From Klebsiella pneumoniae (GTDB taxonomy: Bacteria; Pseudomonadota; Gammaproteobacteria; Pseudomonadales; Pseudohongiellaceae): DNA of 33,354 nucleotides. The first letter of the stretch is position 1, and every line of letters starts with the position of its first letter. The DNA is taken from contig CAMCRC010000024.1 of NCBI GenBank assembly GCA_945877175.1, forward strand, positions 1 to 33,354, written 5' to 3'. The notes below the pieces were generated by a model that saw nothing but the letters and a program-made list of their open reading frames with translations, made no database searches and was not told where the DNA came from. This document shows, piece after piece, positions 8,758 through 17,518 of the stretch. The translations under genes and the position numbers were made by a program.

Positions 8758-10410
8758 TCAGTCTCCCAGCTCCCAGCCGGAAGTAATGGGATAGCGCCTG
8801 TCCCTGCCAAAGCCGCGCTGCGTCAGACGCACCCCTACGGCGCTTTGCCGGCGCTTGTATTCATTGATGTCGACCAGACGCAGCACCCGCCGCACTATGG
8901 CCTCCGAGAAGCCGCGCGCGACAATGTCGGCGGCACTGCAGTCCTGCTCCACGTAGAGCTCGAGGATGGCATCCAGCTCCTCGTAGGGCGGCAGATTGTC
9001 CTGATCGACTTGTCCGGGCGCAAGCTCTGCCGACGGTGCTCGCTCGATGACCTGTTGCGGTATAAGCGGACCGTCCGCCGCATCCGCCTGCGAATTGCGC
9101 CAGTCGCACAGACGGTAGACCATGGTTTTGGGAACATCCTTCAACACGTCGAACCCGCCAGCCATATCGCCATAAAGCGTGCAGTAACCAACGGCCACTT
9201 CGCTTTTGTTGCCAGTTGTCAGCACCAGCAGTCCCTTTTTGTTGGAGATTGCCATCAGCAGCACTCCGCGGCAGCGAGCCTGGATGTTCTGCTCAGTAAC
9301 ATCAACAGGCAAACCGGCAAACTCTGCGCTGAGTGCGTCGACGAAACTGTTGTACGACTCCACGATCGGCAGAATCCGGTACTGCACCTTGAGTCGTGCA
9401 GCCTGCTCCCGGGCCAGGTCAAGACTGAGCTGAGACGTATAGGCAAAGGGCATCATGACTGCCAGCACCTTGTCTTTGCCCAAGGCGTCGACGGCCACGG
9501 TGAGCGTCAAAGCTGAATCAATGCCTCCTGACAATCCCAGCACAACTCCCTTGAAGCCATTCTTGGTGACATAGTCACGCACGCCCAGCACCAGCGCTTT
9601 GTAAAGAGCGGCTTCGGTACTGTCGGGCTGCGCAATGGCAGCCGTCTCCGGACGTATGCCAAGTGCAGCGCCAGCGTGCTGCAAATGAACCGGATACAGC
9701 CCTTCTGCAAACGAAGGAGCCAGGACCTGTACCACACCCTGTGGCGAAACGGCCATTGAACTGCCATCGAACACCAGCTCGTCCTGCCCGCCAACCAGAT
9801 TGACATAGATGATCGGCAGGCCTGCACTGCGAGCCCTGGTTGCCAGCAGCTCCTTGCGCTCAAGCAACTTGTCACGATGGAATGGCGAGGCATTGATATT
9901 GATCAGCAGCTGAGCCCCGGCTTCTGCGACCTGCCCTGACGGTCCCTCTTCCCACATGTCTTCACAAATGGTCAGACCAACCTGCACCCCCTTGATCGCA
10001 AGGACGCATGGCGACGAACCCGGCGTGAAGTAACGGCGCTCGTCAAAGACCTGGTAATTGGGCAAGCACTGCTTGCGATAGGTAGTCAGTACGTTTCGCC
10101 GGTGCAGTACAGACAAGGCATTGTAGAGACGACCCCCTTCATGCAACGGGTGACCCACGATCATGTGGATATCCAGGTCGGCGTCGAGGATGCGCTGCAG
10201 GGCGCGCTCAATACGTCCCTTCAGACTGGGGCGCAAAAGCAGGTCCTCAGGAGGATAGCTGGTGAGCGCAAGCTCCGGAAACGCAATGATGTCGGCAGCA
10301 AGCTCGTCCCGCGCGCGGCGCGCGGCGGCAATCAGCTTGTCTGTATTGCCCTGGATGTCGCCGACCAGCAGATTCAGCTGAGCCATCACTACCGTTAACT
10401 GCTCTGGCAT
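8758..10410 (-). CDS. nadE: Glutamine-dependent NAD+ synthetase
   Basis: Last step of NAD synthesis, amidating deamido-NAD with ammonia released from glutamine. It has 550 residues from the ATG at 10410. The N-terminal nitrilase-type glutaminase has a complete Glu-Lys-Cys triad: Glu46 in FPELALTSYPPEDLL, Lys113 in YRKQCLPNY and Cys149 in LTICEDMWE. The C-terminal synthetase has the ATP-pyrophosphatase loop SGGIDS at 294-299 and LTTGNKSE further on. The two-domain form explains the length compared with the about 275 residues of ammonia-only NadE. The frame is open to 10509, but the ATG at 10410 has GGGGCG upstream and matches the family start MPEQLTVVMAQLN, so I use it. It is divergent from the pilS-like gene. 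Confidence 0.94.
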   Translation of the reverse strand: MPEQLTVVMAQLNLLVGDIQGNTDKLIAAARRARDELAADIIAFPELALTSYPPEDLLLRPSLKGRIERALQRILDADLDIHMIVGHPLHEGGRLYNALSVLHRRNVLTTYRKQCLPNYQVFDERRYFTPGSSPCVLAIKGVQVGLTICEDMWEEGPSGQVAEAGAQLLININASPFHRDKLLERKELLATRARSAGLPIIYVNLVGGQDELVFDGSSMAVSPQGVVQVLAPSFAEGLYPVHLQHAGAALGIRPETAAIAQPDSTEAALYKALVLGVRDYVTKNGFKGVVLGLSGGIDSALTLTVAVDALGKDKVLAVMMPFAYTSQLSLDLAREQAARLKVQYRILPIVESYNSFVDALSAEFAGLPVDVTEQNIQARCRGVLLMAISNKKGLLVLTTGNKSEVAVGYCTLYGDMAGGFDVLKDVPKTMVYRLCDWRNSQADAADGPLIPQQVIERAPSAELAPGQVDQDNLPPYEELDAILELYVEQDCSAADIVARGFSEAIVRRVLRLVDINEYKRRQSAVGVRLTQRGFGRDRRYPITSGWELGD

Positions 10411-10565
10411 ACACGCCCCATGTAAGAATTGCTGACTCTGCGCCACTGTATCCGGGTGAATATGGCTATCGGCAGGCAAGTGCGATATTGTCCGACAAAC
10501 ACTTCCCAATAGTAAAACGCAAATTGCCGCGCCGCCTCAATCCGACGCCACTACGACCAGACTTC

Positions 10566-12233
10566 ATGGATGCCACGCCTCCTCCAGATCAGAACCTCCG
10601 GATACTGCAGATTTACAATCTCTATCGTCTGGCGCTTTCCGCTATCCTGCTGGCAAGCTTCCTCACGAACCCCATCTCCACGCAGCTGGGCAATCTGGTC
10701 CCAGCGTTGTTTCTGCAGACTGCTCTGACCTATACAGCATCAAGTCTGCTGGTACTGCTGGTGTTTCGGAGAACTGAACACAGGGAAGTACCGCAAAGGC
10801 TGATCAGCGCGTTGTTCATAGGCGATATTCTTGCATTGACCTTGCTCAGTCATGCCTCCAGTGGTGTAGAGAGCGGCCTGGCACTTCTGCACCTGGTGAC
10901 AGTCGCGGCAGGCAGCCTTTTGCTGCGCAAACGCATGAGCACTTTTCTTGCCGCTGTCGCCAGTATTGCCATCATCTTCAGTGAGGCCTATCTCAACCTG
11001 CGCATGAGTGTCCCGGCGAACCAGTATATTCAGGCTGGCCTGCTCGGAGCGCTGCTACTGGCGGCATCCCTTTATCTGGAGTCACTTGCGGAGCGCATGC
11101 GACTGAGCGCCCAGCTGGCTGCCGCGCAAGCGAGCAGCATCCTCAATCTGGAGCAACTCAATCAGCTGATCATCAAGCGCATGCGCACTGGGATTCTCGT
11201 TGTGGACCCAGCAGGGGCAGTGCTGACCTCCAATGATGCAGCCCACCGCATGTTGCGTCATGCCAGCGTAGCCGATGATGTCACTCCTGCTGCAGTGCTG
11301 CCCGTGGTTCTGCGCAAGCAGCTTGACCTCTGGCGCCAGAACGCGAACCGTCGCCTTCCCACTTTCGGCTTCAGCAAGTCCAGCCCGCAGATCCAGGCCA
11401 ATTTCGCGTTTCTGACGCCCAGTTCCGAATCCAGCATACTGATATTTCTGGAGGACAGCAGTCAGATGATTCAGCGCGTGCGGCAAATGAAACTCGCCTC
11501 GCTGGGCAGACTGACGGCGAGCATCGCCCACGAAATCCGCAACCCGCTGGGCGCCATCAGTCACGCCGGCCAGCTCCTTGATGAAGCCCCGGCATTGGCA
11601 CCCGCCGAGAAAAGACTGGTTGAGATCATTCTGAAACACTGCGCGCGCGTCAACAACATCATAGAAGACGTACTGCAGATGTCCCGCCAGCGCCAGGAAG
11701 CAAGCGAACGCGTGAATCTGCAGGACTGGCTGGCGCACTTCGTCGAGAATTACGGAACAACACATCAGCTCAATGGCACCATCACGATTGCAGTCACCCC
11801 TCCTGACACCGAAGTGCGCGTCATAGTTAGTCAGCTGGAGCAGATATTGAACAATCTGTTCGAAAATGGCCTGCGTTACAGTGCGCGTAAAACGGGCTTC
11901 ACTACGCTGTCACTGGAAGCAGGAATGGCAGGGCAGAATGAATACCAGGTACCCTACCTGAATGTCATTGATGAAGGCCCTGGAGTGGATCCCGAAACAG
12001 AGGAGCATCTCTTCGAGCCCTTCCACACCGCGGCGCCATCTGCATCCTCGTTGACGTCCACAAACACGATCCAGCCATCCGACCAGGCATCCGCTGCGCA
12101 GTCGGTGCTGCTGGCGCTGCCACACACGCTTACCAGGCGCCCGCGCTTGATGGCCTCGCTGCGGGCAAAATTGAGACTGGCAACAAGCGACTTGGCCTGG
12201 CTGTTGGTCTCCATGCGTGAAATGGTGTCCTGA
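10566..12233 (+). pseudogene. pilS: PilS-type sensor histidine kinase, truncated before the G2 box and fused to unrelated sequence
   Basis: Membrane kinase of the type that with PilR controls type IV pilin transcription. From the ATG at 10566 it has several N-terminal membrane helices (about residues 20-165), a PAS-like segment (RMRTGILVVDPAGAVLTSND), the phospho-acceptor H-box SIAHEIRNPLGA, an N-box LNNLFENGLRYS, the G1 box DEGPGV and the F-box LFEPFHT ending at Thr488. The next expected element, the GTGLGL G2 box, is absent. From about 12030 the frame enters the reverse complement of the fimT gene and stops at 12233 after 67 unrelated codons. Without the G2 box and ATP lid the kinase should not work. 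No pilR follows. The open frame is otherwise intact, so the break is recent or an artefact. Confidence 0.8.
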
Positions 12234-12328
12234 AGACCAGGCAGTCCGACAGCCAGCAGAATTCCGATCACGCCGACGACAATCATCAGTTCTATCACGG
12301 TAAAACCTTTGATTTTATTAATATTCAT
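11954..12328 (-). pseudogene. fimT: FimT/GspH-type minor pseudopilin, 3' half replaced by antisense pilS
   Basis: Type IV pilin-like protein. From the ATG at 12328 the leader is MNINKIKG, cut by prepilin peptidase before FTVIELMIVVGVIGILLAVG, which has the invariant Glu5 and hydrophobic helix. The FimT/GspH body follows with LNFARSEAIKRG, two cysteines (VCGS and DCAAD) and WSDGWIVFVD. About 97 residues are authentic, up to the junction near 12037, where a normal protein would run to about 160-170. The frame then reads antisense pilS to a stop at 11954. The frame is also open upstream to 12436, but the prepilin leader fixes the start. In Pseudomonas, fimT lies in the pil cluster near pilS-pilR in the same orientation; here it faces pilS. 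Confidence 0.8.
12030..12037. other. Breakpoint joining pilS and inverted fimT
   Basis: Plus-strand PilS homology ends at FEPFHT (ACC at 12027-12029), and minus-strand FimT homology ends at VNEDADG in the same few bases. The junction contains the palindrome GGCGCC (12032-12037). Two convergent genes each losing their 3' end at one point is the signature of an inverted join. It may be biological or a sequencing or assembly chimera. Confidence 0.75.
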
Positions 12329-12494
12329 TATGCTCTTGCGTGCTTGAAAATCGCCTTTGAAGTCCATTTGCACTATTGCAGATAAACCTGGTACCGGCAA
12401 GCGCACTGCCCTTGAAGGCAGCGTCACAATAGGCATTCACCTGGGTCAAGTATGTGACGCAAGTGGAAGTTTTGCAGATCAACCCGCAGTGCTT

Positions 12495-12503
12495 TGCTAC
12501 ACT
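12495..12503 (+). promoter_or_regulatory. Candidate extended -10 upstream of the TSUP gene
   Basis: TGCTACACT is an extended -10 (TGn plus TACACT) ending 45 bases before the ATG at 12549. I see no matching -35, which extended -10 promoters may lack. Weak evidence. Confidence 0.3.
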
Positions 12504-12548
12504 GTGACGCCTTTCACGCTGACAGCCTTCTTCCGGACTCCTTCGCGC

Positions 12549-13307
12549 ATGGAATATGACATCACTTTACTCGTGGTCCTGGCGCTTGTGGGCATCGTGG
12601 CGGGTGGCATCAACACAGTGGCAGGGGGCGGATCCAATCTGACGCTGCCAGTGCTCATGCTGCTGGGCCTGCCGGCCGATGTGGCCAATGGCACCAACCG
12701 CGTGGCCGTTGCACTGCAATGCGTCGTGGGAATTCGCGGCTTTCGCAATCATGACCGGCTGGACGAAGCGGCGATCCTGCCCATTCTGGTGCCCACCCTG
12801 ATTGGCGGTGTCTTCGGCTCGCTGGCCGCCGCGGTGATCCCCGTGACGGCCCTGAAGCCGATATTGCTGATTACCATCATCAGCATGTCACTCATCATCC
12901 TCATCAGACCGAACTTTATTGCACCGCCCGACGGCACGCCGGTGGTGGATGTCCGCGACAACAGAGGGGCCTGGTGGATGCTGCTGTTCGCAGGCATTTA
13001 CAGTGGCTTCGTGCAGGCCGGCGTAGGCTTCATTTTGCTGGCAGCACTCGCTGGTGGACTGCGCTATGACCTGGTGCGGGCGAATGCGTTGAAGATGGTG
13101 TGCTCTCTGGGTTCCACACTGATCGCGCTGGGGGTGTTTCTGTACTTCGACATGATCCGCTGGGTACCCGGGCTGGTCCTTGCAGCAGGCACCATGCTCG
13201 GCGCCTGGGCCAGTGTGAAGTTCGCGGTACGTGCAAAACAGAGCACCATCAAGTGGTTCCTGTTTGTCATGACCCTGTGCAGCTGTGTCGCCGCGCTGGT
13301 GTTCTGA
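12549..13307 (+). CDS. TSUP (TauE/SafE) family membrane permease
   Basis: Polytopic inner-membrane protein of the sulfite exporter TauE/SafE family, whose characterised members move sulfite, sulfonates or related organic anions. From the ATG at 12549 it has 252 residues and about seven or eight hydrophobic helices. Family features are the early AGGINTVAGGGSNLTLPVL segment with NGTNR after it, and the second-half repeat GIYSGFVQAGVGFILL. The frame opens at 12357, but the first helix begins immediately after this ATG and the upstream part is not membrane-like. The substrate cannot be deduced. It is divergent from the truncated fimT gene and converges with the histidine kinase gene, one base apart. 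Confidence 0.85.
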   Translation: MEYDITLLVVLALVGIVAGGINTVAGGGSNLTLPVLMLLGLPADVANGTNRVAVALQCVVGIRGFRNHDRLDEAAILPILVPTLIGGVFGSLAAAVIPVTALKPILLITIISMSLIILIRPNFIAPPDGTPVVDVRDNRGAWWMLLFAGIYSGFVQAGVGFILLAALAGGLRYDLVRANALKMVCSLGSTLIALGVFLYFDMIRWVPGLVLAAGTMLGAWASVKFAVRAKQSTIKWFLFVMTLCSCVAALVF

Positions 13308-13308
13308 A

Positions 13309-14745
13309 TCAGGAACGGGAAGCGGTGATATCGGTAGTCTGAAAATTCTGGAACACCAGCTGTATCCGCGCTCCTCCCCGTTGCCCGGTGCCGACATCGA
13401 TCTGACCTCCGTAGCTGCCTACAATGTCGGTCACTACCGCCAGTCCGATGCCTTGTCCCTGAACCAGCGTGTCCAGTCGCGCGCCGCGCTGCAGCACAAA
13501 CTCCTGATGTGTGGCACTAATGCCGGGGCCATCATCCTCTACGACGATGCTCAACTGGCGCGATGGCACCTGCGTGACACGTGCGCTGATGGCAAGCCAG
13601 TGCCCTCCATATTTGAAGGCGTTGTCCAGCACATTGCCAAGCACTTCCATGAGGTCGCGCTCATCCCCCAGAAACACGAGGCCGGGCTCGATGTCACACA
13701 CCACTTCCACCTGTCGCTCTGCGTAGACTTTCTGCAGCGCCTTGAGAATCCGACGCGCCACGTCGAGCACATCGACACGCCGCGCCAGAGCCGTGCTGCC
13801 AGTGGATTTCACGGCCCGCTGCAGTTGATAGCCGACAATCTGATTCATGCGTTCCAATTGTTCTTCCACGGTGCGAATCTGTTCTTCATTTACGGCGGCC
13901 GGCGCGGCTGCAGTCTTTTCAGACAGGCCATTCATCACGCCGGCGATCACTGCCAGCGGTGTCTTCAGGCTGTGGGCAAGGTCCCCGAGCGTCTCGCGAT
14001 AACGGGCCTGCTGCTTGCGTTCGGTCTTGATGAGCAGGTTGAGATTCTCGGTAACGGGACGCAGCTCGAGCGGATAAGCCCCGGTCAGCTGTTCGCTCGC
14101 GCCTGACTCGATGCGTTTGAGATCCTCCGCAAGACGGCGCAGTGGCGACAAGCCCCAGCGCAACAGCAGAAGCTGCAGCACCAGCAGCAGCACTGCGACC
14201 CCTCCCAGCCAGGACCAGAGACTGGCTCGAAAATTGTTGATCTCCGCAACCGAGGTACCGGTGGATTCCATCACCACGAAGTCATACTGATCTTCGCCGT
14301 TCTCCCACACCACTCCATACGCCGCGATGAAGTACTCCTCACCGTCGGCAGCAACTTCGCGTGCGAAGAAAGTCTCCCCGCGCCCCAGTCCGGCCCAGCG
14401 CCCGAAGAGGTCATCGAAATTGCGCTCCAGAGCAGAAGGACTTCGCAGCAGCTCCTGCTGTGCGGGACTGCTGACCAGTGCGTAAAGACCGGAGTTGAGC
14501 TGAGAGAAACGTGGCTCTCGCAGATCTTCCAGAAAATAGAATTGTCCGTTGTCTTCTTCCACCGCTGACAACAGCACATACAACTGTACCTGCAGCTGCT
14601 GCGCCACGCCGGCCTCGACGCTGCTGCGAAACGCGCGATCCAGGACCACGCCGGTAAGCCCCAGGAACAGGGTGAGAAGCACGCTGACAGCGGTCAGCAA
14701 GCGGGTCTGAAGGGAATAGTCGGAAGTGCGAGTCGTGGCGCTCAT
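13309..14745 (-). CDS. PhoQ-like sensor histidine kinase
   Basis: Inner-membrane sensor kinase of 478 residues. TM1 covers about residues 15-36, a periplasmic sensor domain about 37-175, and TM2 about 177-197, followed by a HAMP-like linker. The phospho-acceptor is His258 in DLAHSLKTPLAVI, the form found in PhoQ-type kinases. N-box LDNAFKYGG, G1 DDGPGI and G2 GQGIGL are all present, so the ATPase domain looks intact. Its start lies six bases after the response-regulator stop, so the two form a coupled pair. The periplasmic domain is acidic in places (SAVEEDNGQ), as in PhoQ, but the signal it detects cannot be read from sequence. Confidence 0.9.
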   Translation of the reverse strand: MSATTRTSDYSLQTRLLTAVSVLLTLFLGLTGVVLDRAFRSSVEAGVAQQLQVQLYVLLSAVEEDNGQFYFLEDLREPRFSQLNSGLYALVSSPAQQELLRSPSALERNFDDLFGRWAGLGRGETFFAREVAADGEEYFIAAYGVVWENGEDQYDFVVMESTGTSVAEINNFRASLWSWLGGVAVLLLVLQLLLLRWGLSPLRRLAEDLKRIESGASEQLTGAYPLELRPVTENLNLLIKTERKQQARYRETLGDLAHSLKTPLAVIAGVMNGLSEKTAAAPAAVNEEQIRTVEEQLERMNQIVGYQLQRAVKSTGSTALARRVDVLDVARRILKALQKVYAERQVEVVCDIEPGLVFLGDERDLMEVLGNVLDNAFKYGGHWLAISARVTQVPSRQLSIVVEDDGPGISATHQEFVLQRGARLDTLVQGQGIGLAVVTDIVGSYGGQIDVGTGQRGGARIQLVFQNFQTTDITASRS

Positions 14746-14751
14746 CGCCGC

Positions 14752-15426
14752 TCAGGCATCCGTGCGGAAACGGTAGCCCTGCCCCCGGATGGTCTCGATG
14801 GGATGCAATGTGTCCTGTGGGTCCAGCTTCTGACGCAGGCGCCGCACGAAGACTTCCAGTACGTTGCTGTCACGGTCGTAGTCCTGCGCATAGAGATGTT
14901 CGGTCAGCTCTGTTTTGGACACGACCTGACCCGGATGCAACATCAGATATTCAAGCAACTTGTACTCATAGGCCGTCAGTTCGACGCCCAGGCCTCCGAG
15001 AGTGACCCGCTTGCTGGTGATGTCGAGCGCGATGGGACCAAATTCTATGAGTGACTTTGCAAAGCCGGCCGCGCGGCGGAGCAAGGCATTCAGGCGTGCC
15101 AGAATTTCTTCCAGCTGAAAAGGTTTGACGACATAGTCATCGGCGCCGGCGTCCAGCCCCTCAACCTTGTCCTGCCAGTCGCCGCGAGCCGTCAGAATGA
15201 GAATGGGAAAAGTCTTGCCCTGCGCGCGGATCTGCCGGATCAGTGAGATGCCATCCAGCAACGGCAGTCCGAGATCGATGATGGCAGCGTCATAGGCAAA
15301 CTCGGAGGCGAAATACAGCCCGGCCTTGCCATCCGCCGCATCATCCACGACATACCCGTGGCGCGTCAGGCCCAGCACCAGTTGCTGCCTCAGCAGACTC
15401 TGATCTTCCACCACCAGCAGACGCAT
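14752..15426 (-). CDS. OmpR/PhoP-family response regulator
   Basis: DNA-binding response regulator of 224 residues. The receiver domain has acidic pocket residues Glu7 and Asp8, phospho-acceptor Asp51 in IIDLGLP, Thr79 in LTARG and the late KPF lysine. The winged-helix output domain follows from about 125, with LTAYEYKLLEYLMLHPGQVVS, split as LTAYEYKLLEYL and PGQVVS, and the terminal IETIRGQGYRF. The receiver LVVEDQSLLRQQL...GY block resembles PhoP. A GGAGC site eight bases before the ATG lies inside the end of the PepSY gene, and the kinase follows, so PepSY, regulator and kinase should be co-transcribed. Confidence 0.92.
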   Translation of the reverse strand: MRLLVVEDQSLLRQQLVLGLTRHGYVVDDAADGKAGLYFASEFAYDAAIIDLGLPLLDGISLIRQIRAQGKTFPILILTARGDWQDKVEGLDAGADDYVVKPFQLEEILARLNALLRRAAGFAKSLIEFGPIALDITSKRVTLGGLGVELTAYEYKLLEYLMLHPGQVVSKTELTEHLYAQDYDRDSNVLEVFVRRLRQKLDPQDTLHPIETIRGQGYRFRTDA

Positions 15427-15428
15427 CT

Positions 15429-15761
15429 TTATTGCTCCCGCCGGATGGCGCCTGTTACGGCATCCACGTACACGGTGAAGATATTGCCTTCATTGTCCAT
15501 GCGCACGCGGTACTGCAGACCACCCGCCTGCTGGACCTCGCTGATGCTGACCACATTGCCGGGGAAACGCGCGCGCACCAGTTCCAGTGCTTCGCGCTGG
15601 GAAATGCGGGGCGCCTCTGTGGTCGCCGGACTGTCCGACTGCTGGGCCAAGAGAAATCCCTGGGCATGAACCGAACCGGCCGGCAAGTTGACCAGCACGG
15701 TACAAGCCAGAATCGCCAGGCAGCGCAGCAAAACAGGTCTCAGTGAATTTGACTTCAACAC
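15429..15761 (-). CDS. Secreted PepSY-domain protein
   Basis: Small exported protein of 110 residues using the GTG at 15761, which has GGGAGAG five bases upstream. The longer frame to 15809 lacks such a site. A signal peptide (LLRCLAILACTVLV then AGSVHA, cleavage before QG) is followed by one PepSY domain, from RISQREALELVRARFPG to the terminal VYVDAVTGAI. PepSY domains are found in periplasmic inhibitors and modulators and often sit beside two-component systems. The stop is two bases before the regulator ATG, so it is the lead or middle gene of that operon. A role in sensing or modulating the kinase is inference. Confidence 0.85.
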   Translation of the reverse strand: MLKSNSLRPVLLRCLAILACTVLVNLPAGSVHAQGFLLAQQSDSPATTEAPRISQREALELVRARFPGNVVSISEVQQAGGLQYRVRMDNEGNIFTVYVDAVTGAIRREQ

Positions 15762-15821
15762 GGCTTCTCTCCCAATCGCGGCGAAGTGCAGCCCGCGCGT
15801 CAAATGCACTGGAGCAGACCT

Positions 15822-16370
15822 CTAGAACACCGGTTGAACATCGACTCTCACTCGAACCTGCTGGCCCGGGTCGTTGTCCATGCGCACCGAATAGTCTTCG
15901 TTGTTGTAGCGGTAGCGAACCTGATATCCGATCAGGCGCTCTTCCTCGTGGTAGTCATAGATGGTCTCGCACTGCCGCACGGTCTCATATTCCGTGACCC
16001 CTCCATGACTGTTCGCAGCGACTATATCACGTCCAATGGAGTGCCCCAACACCGCCCCCACCACCGTTCCCACGCGCTTGTTGGACTTGCCGTGACCAAC
16101 GGCATTGCCCAGCGCGCCACCAATTATGGTGCCCAGCAGTGCCGGTGTACGACTCTCAGGATGTGCCCGACGATGACTGACAACTTCCTCGTTCCAGCAC
16201 TCTTCCCGGGGCACGGTCACCTCCACAGTGCGATAAACCGGCGTGGACTCGATGACATCGGCGTATTCAAAACGTGTCTCGGCCAGCACCGGCGATGCCA
16301 GCAACGTGGCGGCAGATCCCGCAATGGCGAGCCGTGCAAGGGTGCTGATGTGACGTGGGATGAATTTCAT
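15822..16370 (-). CDS. Glycine-zipper envelope protein (17 kDa surface antigen-like)
   Basis: Exported protein of 182 residues. The ATG at 16370 has AGGAGA at a good distance; the open frame upstream to 16541 has no such site and is not signal-like. A signal peptide ends VLA|E at residue 30. A glycine-zipper 2TM segment lies at about 78-117 (LLGTIIGGALGNAVGHG, then GTVVGAVLGHSIG). A C-terminal domain has CETIYDYHEEERLIGYQV and basic residues. Two cysteines (58 and 134) could form a disulphide. Such proteins are usually outer-membrane or periplasmic and often appear under envelope-stress control. It is 60 bases upstream of the PepSY-regulator-kinase set on the same strand. Confidence 0.82.
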   Translation of the reverse strand: MKFIPRHISTLARLAIAGSAATLLASPVLAETRFEYADVIESTPVYRTVEVTVPREECWNEEVVSHRRAHPESRTPALLGTIIGGALGNAVGHGKSNKRVGTVVGAVLGHSIGRDIVAANSHGGVTEYETVRQCETIYDYHEEERLIGYQVRYRYNNEDYSVRMDNDPGQQVRVRVDVQPVF

Positions 16371-16665
16371 GGCTGTCTCCTCTGTGGAATTCTCAGGACC
16401 GAGTCGACGGTCCGGACGAGTTGCAGAGCCCGGAAGCAATGGCTTTCCCGAACTTCTGCCCAGAGTGTGGCAGCGAGAATCTGAATAAGGGCTGAACCAT
16501 TTGCAGGACAATTGGCGGGGACGCAGAGGCCGAAAAGCCAAGGGTTTGATTTATCAGTAAAGATCGATAGAATTGCCCCGCGTTACAGATCATCTCCCGG
16601 TCAGATTCAATGAGGCGATGGGTGTTTCGAGTCAATAATAATTATAAGCAGCGAAGAGAGTCTCC

Positions 16666-17088
16666 ATGTTCAATTACAACAAGTCATTCAGCATAGCCTT
16701 CATTACTACCCTTCTGGTCGCCATCCCCGTCTTTCTCATTGAAATCCAGTACACGCAGCCTCTGGTTCTGGCAGGCACGCTCCTGATCAGCCTGGGCGCC
16801 GCCGCCGCAGCAACACATCACCGCAAGCCTCGCCCCCGCAAACCTGTGGTGGAAGAGCAACGCGTTCCCTACAACAAGTCTCGCCGCGAAAGCGGCAGCG
16901 TGAAATGGTTCAATGCCAGCAAGGGATTTGGCTTCATCACTCGTGACAGTGGTGACGACATATTCGTGCACTTCCGCTCCATTCGCGGCGAAGGTCATCG
17001 CGTGCTGCAGGACGGGCAGCGCGTGGAATTCGCCATCAGCGAAGGGGACAAGGGGCTGCAGGCTGAAGACGTCGCCGCCGCCAAATAA
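16666..17088 (+). CDS. Membrane-anchored cold-shock-domain protein
   Basis: 140-residue protein with two N-terminal membrane helices (about 8-27 and 32-50), a basic linker rich in His, Arg, Lys and Pro ([10 protein letters not shown]), and a C-terminal cold shock domain from about residue 76. Both RNA-binding motifs are intact: RNP1 KGFGFI at 86-91 and RNP2 DIFVHF at 98-103. The domain should bind single-stranded RNA or DNA on the cytoplasmic face if both termini are inside. Classical Csp proteins are about 70 residues and soluble, so this is an anchored variant. The ATG has GAAGAGAG upstream and an AT-rich leader (TCAATAATAATTATAAG). It converges on slyX. Confidence 0.85.
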   Translation: MFNYNKSFSIAFITTLLVAIPVFLIEIQYTQPLVLAGTLLISLGAAAAATHHRKPRPRKPVVEEQRVPYNKSRRESGSVKWFNASKGFGFITRDSGDDIFVHFRSIRGEGHRVLQDGQRVEFAISEGDKGLQAEDVAAAK

Positions 17089-17099
17089 GGCTTCGGACC

Positions 17100-17330
17100 T
17101 CAGTAATGGGGCGGGCGTTCGTCTGCGGACGTTGCGCTCTGGCCTTTTTCCGGCAGGTTTTCCAAGACATGCAGCAGGCGCTCCCGATGCACAAGCAACT
17201 CGCGCTCCAGGGCGTCGATCTGATCCTGCTGGCGGACCACGATCGCGTTCAAATCATTCAGCAGGTCCTCCTGAAAGGCGAATTGTGACTGCAGCTCTAT
17301 AAGCTGCTTCTGCAGTTGTTCCGGACTCAT
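17100..17330 (-). CDS. slyX: SlyX family protein
   Basis: Small coiled-coil protein of unknown molecular function, found across Gammaproteobacteria. It has 76 residues from the ATG at 17330, which has AGG seven bases upstream; an ATG two codons earlier (17336) is the alternative. The family pattern is present: LQKQLIELQSQFAFQEDLL, NDLNAIVVRQQ, then the coiled coil and the characteristic C-terminal PPHY. It converges with the cold-shock-domain gene, 11 bases apart. Confidence 0.9.
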   Translation of the reverse strand: MSPEQLQKQLIELQSQFAFQEDLLNDLNAIVVRQQDQIDALERELLVHRERLLHVLENLPEKGQSATSADERPPHY

Positions 17331-17518
17331 GGGCATACCTGGCCAGTGGGTGAAGTAAGCGACTCAGAGTGTAATTACACCACTGCCAGCGGCGGCATTG
17401 CCAGTCACGAAGTGGTTGCGATTTCGTCATATTTTCGGCAACGTGCAATAATTCACCTGACAAGAGTGTCAAAGCTGACGTCATTCTCTGATTCATGAAA
17501 CTTTGCAGGAACCCAGGC

